DNA of 5,182 bases from an uncultured Ruminococcus sp. GTDB taxonomy: Bacteria > Bacillota_A > Clostridia > Oscillospirales > Ruminococcaceae. The stretch covers positions 1-5,182 of the forward strand of contig CAMYYQ010000127.1 in the NCBI GenBank assembly GCA_947303535.1, given 5' to 3'. The translations under genes were made by a program, and so were the position numbers. Below are positions 1-5,182 of this stretch, in pieces. Under the pieces are notes generated by a model. It was not told where the DNA came from, did not search any database, and was given only the letters and a program-made list of their open reading frames with translations. How positions within the stretch are numbered: position 1 is the stretch's first letter; each line of letters opens with the position of its first letter.

Positions 1-6
1 GATACT

Positions 7-675
7 ATGGATTTCAGACATGAGATCAAGCATGAGATCAACTATTCCGACATGATAACAATACGTCACAGACTCAGCACAGTTGCATATCCGGACCCAC
101 ACACCATAGACGGAAAATACTTTATCCGCAGCCTTTACTTCGATAATCTCGCAGACAAAGCTCTTATGGAAAAAGTAAACGGAATGAGCCGAAGAGAAAA
201 GTTCCGTATCAGATACTACAATGGTGATACTTCTGTTATCCATCTGGAAAAGAAAAGCAAGATAGATCATCTTGGAAATAAGCAAAGCGCACCGCTTACT
301 GCTCAGCAGGCACAAATGATCGTTGACGGTGACATCGAATGGATGATAGAATCGGAGCATATGCTGATTCGTGAGCTTTACTCAAAAATGAAAACTCAGG
401 GAATAGCTCCGAAAACTATTGTCGATTACACAAGAGAGCCTTTCATATATCCCGCAGGCAATGTCCGCGTCACTCTTGATTACAATGTCAGAAGCGGTAT
501 GAGATGTACCGATTTTCTTGACCCCGACTGTGTGACAGTTCCCGTTTCGGATTCTATAATACTTGAAGTAAAATGGGACGAATTTCTGCCTGATATAATC
601 AGAGATGCAGTTGCTCTTGCAGACAGGCGTGAGGGAGCTTTCTCAAAATATGCAGCCTGTCGTATCTACGGTTAA
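7..675 (+). CDS. VTC-domain (CYTH/triphosphate tunnel fold) polyphosphate polymerase-like protein
   Basis: This 222-residue soluble protein resembles the stand-alone bacterial VTC domain, whose eukaryotic relative Vtc4 makes polyphosphate from ATP. Visible tunnel-type signatures are the opening RHEIKHEI (residues 4-11), RSLYFD (41-46), REKFRIRYY (63-71), HLEKKSK (79-85), DYTREPF (140-146), VRVTLDYNVRS (153-163), LEVKW (186-190) and FSKYAACR (212-219). By analogy with yeast Vtc4, R67/R69, K82 or K83, R143 and R154 would bind phosphates, E187 would bind metal and K214 would lie near the catalytic site. That mapping is inferred by eye. There is no SPX domain, signal peptide or membrane helix, so it should be cytosolic and need a partner to reach the membrane. 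The ATG at 7 is chosen because the family's N-terminal basic motif follows it directly. Its ribosome site is outside the window, so a slightly longer N-terminus cannot be excluded. It is the first visible gene of a three-gene operon. Family assignment is strong; polymerase activity is inferred. Confidence 0.88.
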   Translation: MDFRHEIKHEINYSDMITIRHRLSTVAYPDPHTIDGKYFIRSLYFDNLADKALMEKVNGMSRREKFRIRYYNGDTSVIHLEKKSKIDHLGNKQSAPLTAQQAQMIVDGDIEWMIESEHMLIRELYSKMKTQGIAPKTIVDYTREPFIYPAGNVRVTLDYNVRSGMRCTDFLDPDCVTVPVSDSIILEVKWDEFLPDIIRDAVALADRREGAFSKYAACRIYG

Positions 676-690
676 AACAAATTTACTGTT

Positions 691-698
691 AAAAGGAG
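691..698 (+). promoter_or_regulatory. Ribosome binding site of the DUF4956 gene
   Basis: AAAAGGAG lies nine bases before the ATG at 708, in the 32-base gap after the VTC gene. It is a strong Shine-Dalgarno match and fixes the start of the DUF4956 protein. The short gap shows no separate promoter, which supports co-transcription. Confidence 0.85.
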
Positions 699-707
699 AT
701 TTTTACA

Positions 708-1379
708 ATGAGCTTAAAAGATGTTTTTAAATCCAATTTTTTAGAGAATGTGACAAGCGTCAGCATTCTTGATATGGCTATCGCACTTGTACTCGCATTC
801 GGTCTTGGAATGTTCATATTCCTCGTTTACAAAAAGACATATTCGGGAGTAATGTACTCATCAAGCTTCGGTACTACTCTCGTTGCACTTACAATGATAA
901 CTACAGTCGTTATCTTAGCAGTCACAAGCAATGTCGTTCTTTCACTTGGTATGGTCGGTGCGCTTTCTATCGTCCGTTTCCGTACAGCCATTAAAGAACC
1001 GCTGGATATCGCTTTCCTGTTCTGGTCTATCGCAGTCGGTATCGTTCTTGCAGCAGGCATGATCCCGCTTGCAGTTGTCGGCAGCATCATCATCGGCGTT
1101 ATCCTTCTTGTATTCGTTAACCGCAAGGCTTGCAAAAATCCATATATCGTTGTTATCCGCTGTGACGGCCACGACAGCGAGACAAAGGCAAAGGCTTTCC
1201 TTGAAGGCAAAACAGAGAGATGCGTAGTGAAGAGCAAGACTGCTCAGAAAGGTTCTGTTGAGCTCAATATGGAGATCAGACTCAAGGACGATAATACAGA
1301 TTTCGTAAATACCCTTGCTGATATGGAAGGTGTCAGCAGTGCAGTTCTTGTAAGCTACAACGGCGACTACATGGGATAA
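708..1379 (+). CDS. DUF4956 family membrane protein
   Basis: This 223-residue integral membrane protein is recognised as DUF4956 by the segment GALSIVRFRTAIKEPLD (residues 84-100). That segment resembles the G-A-L-x-I-V-R-F-R style stretch of MgtC-like proteins. Probable membrane helices are at about 21-41, 55-74, 100-116 and 117-138. The basic motif R90/R92/K96 sits between the second and third, following a semi-hydrophobic stretch at 76-89. A soluble C-terminal domain (about 145-223) alternates strand-like and helical stretches, such as PYIVVIRC and SVELNMEIRL, and ends in GVSSAVLVSYNGDY. This could be a small ACT/ferredoxin-like regulatory domain, but that is inferred. The biochemical role of the family is not established. 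It is flanked by a VTC polymerase-like gene and a CotH gene, a recurrent arrangement in Firmicutes. It may therefore be the membrane partner of the otherwise soluble VTC protein. A clear ribosome site supports the ATG at 708. Confidence 0.88.
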   Translation: MSLKDVFKSNFLENVTSVSILDMAIALVLAFGLGMFIFLVYKKTYSGVMYSSSFGTTLVALTMITTVVILAVTSNVVLSLGMVGALSIVRFRTAIKEPLDIAFLFWSIAVGIVLAAGMIPLAVVGSIIIGVILLVFVNRKACKNPYIVVIRCDGHDSETKAKAFLEGKTERCVVKSKTAQKGSVELNMEIRLKDDNTDFVNTLADMEGVSSAVLVSYNGDYMG

Positions 1380-1384
1380 GGGTG
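1378..1384 (+). promoter_or_regulatory. Weak ribosome binding site of the CotH gene, overlapping the previous stop codon
   Basis: AAGGGTG begins inside the TAA stop of the DUF4956 gene (1377-1379) and ends seven bases before the ATG at 1392. The match to AAGGAGG is imperfect. Its position at the preceding stop suggests translational coupling: ribosomes finishing DUF4956 could restart on the CotH gene. Confidence 0.55.
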
Positions 1385-1391
1385 TGATAGA

Positions 1392-3788
1392 ATGTCAGCA
1401 CATAAGAACATTGATAAAATATGTATGATCGTAACTGCGATCACACTTATTATATCTGTCATATTTTTCAATGGTCAGGCACTGGGCATAGAAAAGACAG
1501 CTCATGCCATAGGCTATGAGAACCGCCTCTTTGACCGCTCTAAGGTACATACCCTTGACATCGTCATCAACGACTGGGACGGCTTTATCGAGACCTGCGA
1601 AAATGAGGAATACACAGCCTGCAATCTGGTCATAGACGGTGAAGCAGTAAAAAACGTAGGTATCAGAGCAAAGGGTAACACTTCCCTCAGCTCAGTAAAG
1701 AATATGAACAGCAGCCGTTACAGCTTCAAGATAGAGTTCGACCAGTATGAAAACGGAAAGACCTATCACGGACTTGACAAGCTCTGTCTTAACAATATCA
1801 TTCAGGATAATACCTACATGAAGGATTATCTCGCCTATACGCTCATGTACGATTTCGGCGTTGATGCTCCTCTTTGCAGCTATACTTACATCACAGTCAA
1901 CGGCGAGGACTGGGGACTGTATCTTGCTGTGGAAGCTATCGAAGAATCTTTCCTTGAAAGGAACTACGGCAGCAACTACGGCGACCTCTACAAACCCGAT
2001 GCAATGAGCTTCGGCGGCGGCAGAGGAAACGGCAAAGACTTTAGTATGGGGAATTTTAACAATAGTAAGAGCGAAGATAAAAACAGCTCCGACAGTGATA
2101 AAAACCAGTTTGATCCGGGAAATTTCGGCGGCGGTATGCCCGATTTCGGAGGAGATATGCCTCAGTTCGATCCCGATAATATGCCCGAGGACTTTGATTT
2201 TGAAAACTTCGATCCTTCAAAGATGTTCGGCGGAGAAAACGGTGAAGCACCTGACTTCGGCGGCGGCAAAGGCGGCTTTGGCGGCTTCGGTATGGGAAGC
2301 GACGATGTAAAGCTTAAATATACCGATGATGATATCGACAGCTATTCAAATATCTTCAACAATGCAAAAACTGCTGTTACAAAAGCAGACAAAAATCGTC
2401 TTATCAGCTCGCTGAAAGCTCTTAAAGAGCAGTCTGATCTTGAAAATACAGTTGACGTTGAGGAAGTTATCCGCTACTTTACAGTACATAATTTCCTTGT
2501 TAACGGCGACAGCTACACAGGTCAGATGATACACAACTACTACCTCTACGAAGAAGACGGACAGCTCTCAATGATACCGTGGGACTACAATCTCGCTTAC
2601 GGTTCATTCATGGGCGGAAACGCTTCATCTTCCGTAAATGATGCCATTGATACTCCTGTATCAGGCGATATGAGCGATCGTCCTATGGTATCTTGGATAT
2701 TCGATAACGAGGAATACACGGATCAGTATCACCAGCTTATGAGTGAATTCCTTGACAGCGTTGATTTCGAGAAGCTTATCTCCGATACAGCTGCTCTTAT
2801 CGACAAGTACGTTGAAAAGGATCCAACTAAGTTCTGCACATATGATGAGTTCAAAACAGGCGTTGAGGCTATGACTAAATTCTGTACTCTCCGTGCAGAA
2901 AGCGTTCGCGGACAGCTTGACGGCACTATCCCTTCTACATCTGAGGGGCAGAACGCAGACAGCTCAGCTCTTATTGATACAACAGGTCTGAACACTTCTG
3001 ACATGGGCTCTATGGGCGGCGGAAAAGGCGGCTTCGGCGGTGGTCAGAAGGGCGGTTTCGGAAGAAGCAAGGATAACGAGTCAACTGACAAGAACGAGAC
3101 TACTGACAAGTCAGACAAAACTTCAAAAACAGACAAAACTACCAAGACAGACAAAACTGAAAATGTTTCAAGAAAGAGTATGCCAAATACTTCTTCACTG
3201 TCTGTTGTAAACCTAAGCAATATGCAGGCTCCTAACGGAAACAGCAAAACAGGCAGCGATTCTTCAAATGATTCAAAGGGCGGAAAGCCAAGCTTTGGCG
3301 GCGTTCAGCCACCACAGGGCTTTAACGGTGAGATGCCCGATGACTTTGATCCAAGCAATATGCCTGATTTCGGCGATGAGATGCCCGACGACTTTGATCC
3401 GAGCAATATGCCCGATTTCGGCGGTGAAATGCCTGACGACTTCGACCCAAGCAATATCCCCGACGATAAGCAGGGTGGCTTCAAGCCTTCCGATAATTCA
3501 AAGGAAGAAACAACAGAAGCTGATGATGACAAGGAAGCTTCAGAAAAAACTACTGAAACTGAAATAACTTCCGATGCAGAATCAGAAGCAACTATGCCAA
3601 ACAACGATAAGGGCAACGCTCCCGAAAACGGAGAAAGATCAAGAGACGGCGAAAGACCTGATATGGGAAGCTTTTCACCCATGAACGGCGGCAGTGAAAG
3701 CAGCAATACTACAGAATATATACTGCTTGGTGCATCAGCACTTGTTCTCCTGCTTGGTCTTGGATTTGCTTTTAAATTCAAAAGATGA
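1392..3788 (+). CDS. CotH kinase family protein, exported, with low-complexity insert and C-terminal membrane anchor
   Basis: This 798-residue protein has the atypical kinase fold of spore coat protein H, whose Bacillus member phosphorylates coat proteins. An N-terminal hydrophobic segment (about 11-31, after K5/K9) is a signal peptide or anchor. AHA at 37-39 is a possible but distant cleavage site. The first CotH half carries GIRAKGNTS (90-98), LDKLCLNN (128-135), a GVDAP segment and VNGEDWGLYLAVE (169-181), then GDLYKP. The second half carries NFLVNGDSYTG (367-377), HNYYLY (381-386) and IPWDYNLAYG (395-404). D398 and N382 are plausible metal or nucleotide ligands, but that is inferred. Between the halves lies a Gly/Asp/Phe/Met/Pro-rich insert (about 206-304). 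After residue 515 come a GGFGG block, a DKT repeat, three 16-residue repeats and an acidic Thr/Glu region. The protein ends in a membrane helix (about 776-794) and FKFKR. No LPXTG motif is present. The body should face outward. Its substrate is unknown, and it may not be sporulation-related. Confidence 0.9.
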   Translation: MSAHKNIDKICMIVTAITLIISVIFFNGQALGIEKTAHAIGYENRLFDRSKVHTLDIVINDWDGFIETCENEEYTACNLVIDGEAVKNVGIRAKGNTSLSSVKNMNSSRYSFKIEFDQYENGKTYHGLDKLCLNNIIQDNTYMKDYLAYTLMYDFGVDAPLCSYTYITVNGEDWGLYLAVEAIEESFLERNYGSNYGDLYKPDAMSFGGGRGNGKDFSMGNFNNSKSEDKNSSDSDKNQFDPGNFGGGMPDFGGDMPQFDPDNMPEDFDFENFDPSKMFGGENGEAPDFGGGKGGFGGFGMGSDDVKLKYTDDDIDSYSNIFNNAKTAVTKADKNRLISSLKALKEQSDLENTVDVEEVIRYFTVHNFLVNGDSYTGQMIHNYYLYEEDGQLSMIPWDYNLAYGSFMGGNASSSVNDAIDTPVSGDMSDRPMVSWIFDNEEYTDQYHQLMSEFLDSVDFEKLISDTAALIDKYVEKDPTKFCTYDEFKTGVEAMTKFCTLRAESVRGQLDGTIPSTSEGQNADSSALIDTTGLNTSDMGSMGGGKGGFGGGQKGGFGRSKDNESTDKNETTDKSDKTSKTDKTTKTDKTENVSRKSMPNTSSLSVVNLSNMQAPNGNSKTGSDSSNDSKGGKPSFGGVQPPQGFNGEMPDDFDPSNMPDFGDEMPDDFDPSNMPDFGGEMPDDFDPSNIPDDKQGGFKPSDNSKEETTEADDDKEASEKTTETEITSDAESEATMPNNDKGNAPENGERSRDGERPDMGSFSPMNGGSESSNTTEYILLGASALVLLLGLGFAFKFKR
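2010..2306 (+). other. Low-complexity insert inside the CotH kinase domain
   Basis: Residues about 207-305 separate the two conserved CotH halves. The region runs from FGGGRGNG through a Ser/Asp/Lys linker to FGGGMPDFGGDMPQFDPDN (244-262) and then GGGKGGFGGFGMG (290-302). Its units MPDF, FDPxx and MPEDF match the C-terminal repeats of the same protein. It is probably a flexible surface loop. The flanking sequence on both sides resembles conserved CotH sequence, so this is an insertion and not a domain boundary. Confidence 0.75.
3012..3062 (+). other. Gly/Phe-rich block after the CotH domain
   Basis: Residues 541-557 consist of two GGFG units joined by GGQK, nearly copying the GGGKGGFGGFG stretch at 290-300 inside the kinase domain. 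It marks the change from the folded domain to the disordered tail. Confidence 0.6.
3114..3158 (+). repeat. 18-bp tandem repeat encoding DKT(S/T)KT
   Basis: Units begin at 3114, 3132 and 3150, each opening with GACAAAACT. They encode DKTSKT, DKTTKT and a partial DKTEN, within a longer Asp/Lys/Thr-rich linker at residues 559-591. The third unit is incomplete. This is a coding repeat in a likely disordered extracellular linker that could lengthen or shorten by slippage without a frameshift, because 18 is a multiple of three. Confidence 0.8.
3330..3473 (+). repeat. Three 48-bp tandem repeats encoding EMPDDFDPSNMPDFG-type units
   Basis: Copies lie at 3330-3377, 3378-3425 and 3426-3473. Copies one and two encode EMPDDFDPSNMPDFG identically and differ by three silent changes plus one D/G change at the last codon. 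The third copy keeps EMPDDFDPSN and then diverges to IPDDKQ. The units are strongly acidic, with a regularly spaced DPSN serine. They belong to the predicted extracellular tail of the CotH protein. Confidence 0.9.
3711..3785 (+). other. C-terminal membrane anchor of the CotH protein
   Basis: Residues 774-798 form a hydrophobic helix (YILLGASALVLLLGLGFAF) followed by KFKR. The positive end should be cytoplasmic, leaving the kinase domain and repeats outside the membrane. The layout resembles a sortase signal, but I see no LPXTG-like pentapeptide before the helix, so stable membrane anchoring is the simpler reading. Confidence 0.75.
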
Positions 3789-3811
3789 TCCCAATACCTC
3801 TCTTATACACA

Positions 3812-3844
3812 AAACAGGCAGATACCTCAAGTATCTGCCTGTTT
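3812..3844. terminator. Bidirectional intrinsic terminator between convergent genes
   Basis: AAACAGGCAGATAC (3812-3825) pairs perfectly with GTATCTGCCTGTTT (3831-3844) across the five-base loop CTCAA. T-rich sequence follows on both strands: GTTTGATTTT on the plus strand and GTTTTGTG on the minus strand. It begins 23 bases after the CotH stop and four bases after the ATPase stop on the other strand, so it can serve both transcripts. Confidence 0.85.
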
Positions 3845-3848
3845 GATT

Positions 3849-5182
3849 TTAGTTATTGTCATCACTTATGAAGAATGACTGTATTTTCTTTGTTACCAGT
3901 GTCATATAGCGCAGACACGGTTCTGCGATTATTGAGAATTTTACGCAGAGGAGGATACAGCGGTTAGACATATTTGTTATGTCGAACATCTTGCTGATGA
4001 ATATCATGCAGCAGGCAAGTCCAACGCCGCAGAGTATCCACATCCACATCTTATACATATCCATAGGTCTGCATATCTGGAATACGATCATCATTCCGAC
4101 GATACTCATGAGTATCGTTGAAGCCGTTGCTATATCTGTAGGCGCAACATTGAAGATATTTCCGAAATATACCATAGCACATACCACAAGTACATCGGTA
4201 AGTGCCGCAGGAAGTGCTTTCAGAAGTATATTCGTTATGAATTTACCCTTGATAAGATCTCGGTTTGGCATCTGCGACAGGAAGAAAGCAGGTAAACCTA
4301 TAGTGAATATACTTATAAGTGATATCTGTGCAGGCTTCATCGGATAAGCAAGTCCGAAGAAGATGAATAATATTGATATTATTAACGAGAAGATGTTCTT
4401 TACAATAAAGAGACTTCCCGAACGTTCAAGGTTGTTTACGACCTTTCTTCCCTCTGCAACTACATCAGGCATCTTTGAGAAGTCTGATTCAAGGAGAACA
4501 AGCTGTGAAGCCTGTGCGGCTGCATCACTTCCCGAAGCCATAGCAACAGAACAGTCCGCATCTTTAAGTGCAAGAACGTCATTTACACCGTCACCTGTCA
4601 TAGCAACAGTTTTGCCTGCTTTTTTAAGCGCTCTTACAAACTTGCGCTTCTGTTCCGGAGTAACTCGTCCGAATACCGTATAACGTGTTACTGCGTCCCT
4701 GATAGCGCTTTCTGTAGTAAGTGTCGTAGCGTCAACATATTCCTCAGCGTGCTTTATTCCTGCCTGCTTTGCCACCTCAGATACGGTAACAGGATTATCA
4801 CCAGAAATAACCTTTATCTCTACGCCCTGTTCAGCAAAATATCTGAATGTTTCGGGAGCATTTTCACGTATGGGATTTGCCATCATAATGAAGCACATGG
4901 GTTCTACCGAAGCTGTAAGTGCCTTTCCGTCGGGTACTCCCTTGTACTTTCCGAAAACAAGGACTCTGTAGCCCTTGCGGTTGTATTTTTCTATCTTCTC
5001 CTTATATTCGTCTATCTTTTCCTTGAGGACAAATTCAGGAGCACCAAGTACATATGAATCACGCTCAAATGTAACACTGCTGTACTTGAATTCAGACGAG
5101 AAACCTGTTGTAGATAATGCCGCTCTGCCAGCAGGACGGTGGAAATGATGGTCGGCCGGATGTAAGGGATCGTGATATGGAA
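3849..5182 (-). CDS. CtpE-like cation-transporting P-type ATPase, C-terminal part (5' end beyond window)
   Basis: The minus-strand frame is open from the right edge to the TAA at 3849-3851, giving the last 443 residues; full-length relatives are roughly 750-900. P-type ATPases pump cations using ATP through a phospho-aspartate cycle. Visible N-domain sequence includes FSSEFKYSSVTF (27-38) and LGAPEF (45-50). The P-domain shows NPIRENAPETF (102-112), VISGDNPVTV, YTVFGRVTPEQKRK and the hinge TGDGVND (195-201, DNA 4578-4598), then DADCSVAMASGSDAA. About six C-terminal membrane helices follow, near 257-277, 283-302, 318-340, 351-370, 378-397 and 405-422. The DKTG phosphorylation motif and first helices are off-window. 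The YVDATTL and FGRVTPEQ style resembles mycobacterial CtpE, reported to carry calcium, so Ca2+ is a reasonable guess. An internal ATG at 4898 is not the start, because 94 well-conserved residues precede it in frame. It is convergent with the operon at 7-3788. Confidence 0.9.
   Translation of the reverse strand, partial: PYHDPLHPADHHFHRPAGRAALSTTGFSSEFKYSSVTFERDSYVLGAPEFVLKEKIDEYKEKIEKYNRKGYRVLVFGKYKGVPDGKALTASVEPMCFIMMANPIRENAPETFRYFAEQGVEIKVISGDNPVTVSEVAKQAGIKHAEEYVDATTLTTESAIRDAVTRYTVFGRVTPEQKRKFVRALKKAGKTVAMTGDGVNDVLALKDADCSVAMASGSDAAAQASQLVLLESDFSKMPDVVAEGRKVVNNLERSGSLFIVKNIFSLIISILFIFFGLAYPMKPAQISLISIFTIGLPAFFLSQMPNRDLIKGKFITNILLKALPAALTDVLVVCAMVYFGNIFNVAPTDIATASTILMSIVGMMIVFQICRPMDMYKMWMWILCGVGLACCMIFISKMFDITNMSNRCILLCVKFSIIAEPCLRYMTLVTKKIQSFFISDDNN

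Noticed and set aside
676..707. Internal promoter between the VTC and DUF4956 genes
   Set aside because: The 32-base gap is AT-rich and contains a good ribosome site, but no pair of -35 and -10 elements fits in it.
827..1237. Minus-strand reading frames opposite the DUF4956 gene (827-1237 and 942-1172)
   Set aside because: They lie wholly within a well-supported membrane protein gene, overlap each other, show no family motif and have no ribosome site that I can see.
3330..3473. CRISPR-like array
   Set aside because: The 48-bp units are directly adjacent without spacers and are in-frame coding repeats with mostly synonymous differences.
3268..3567. Plus-strand and minus-strand frames across the CotH repeats (3268-3567 and 3305-3781)
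   Set aside because: Their repetitive products simply mirror the 48-bp repeats in other frames; the CotH frame alone has domain, tail and anchor.
3711..3785. Sortase (LPXTG) cell-wall anchor at the end of the CotH protein
   Set aside because: The hydrophobic helix and basic tail are present, but no LPXTG-like pentapeptide precedes them; MPNT at residues 597-600 is about 175 residues too early.
3849..4898. A complete 349-residue HAD-like protein starting at the minus-strand ATG at 4898
   Set aside because: The same frame stays open for 94 more codons to the window edge and encodes recognisable ATPase N-domain sequence (FSSEFKYS, LGAPEF), so the ATG is internal.
3979..5057. Plus-strand frames at 3979-4347, 4363-4683 and 4749-5057
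   Set aside because: All are antisense to conserved ATPase sequence, with no recognisable domains or start signals.

Overview
The window looks like chromosomal DNA from a moderate-GC Firmicute of the gut or rumen type. A Ruminococcus-like or other Oscillospiraceae/Lachnospiraceae member is my best guess. It rests on Shine-Dalgarno style starts, codon use, the gene combination and the style of the Gly/Asp/Pro-rich secreted protein, so it is an inference and not a taxonomic identification. I see no mobile element, RNA gene, CRISPR array or prophage sequence.

Layout: positions 7-3788 (+ strand) hold three tightly spaced genes that read as one operon or the end of one. They are a cytosolic VTC/CYTH-fold polyphosphate polymerase-like protein (7-675), a four-helix membrane protein of the DUF4956 family (708-1379), and a large exported, membrane-anchored CotH-type kinase-fold protein (1392-3788). 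The gaps are 32 and 12 bases. Any promoter lies before the window or inside genes further upstream. A perfect 14-bp inverted repeat at 3812-3844 sits between two convergent genes and probably terminates both. From 3849 to the right edge the minus strand encodes the C-terminal 443 residues of a cation-transporting P-type ATPase of the CtpE-like type. Its N-terminal part, including the phosphorylated DKTG aspartate, is outside the window.

How the genes may work together: VTC-domain, DUF4956 and CotH genes are recurrent neighbours in Firmicutes. In eukaryotes the VTC catalytic domain makes polyphosphate and needs a small membrane partner through which the chain is moved. CotH proteins are secreted or spore-coat protein kinases with an atypical kinase fold. 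A plausible but unproven reading is a module in which phosphate chains are made at the inner face of the membrane, DUF4956 acts as membrane partner, and the CotH protein works on the outer face. The ATPase is convergent with this operon, ends at the shared terminator and need not be functionally linked.

The most unusual sequence is inside the CotH protein. A ~100-residue Gly/Asp/Phe/Met/Pro-rich insert splits the kinase domain, and the same motif vocabulary reappears as three 16-residue repeats in the C-terminal tail.
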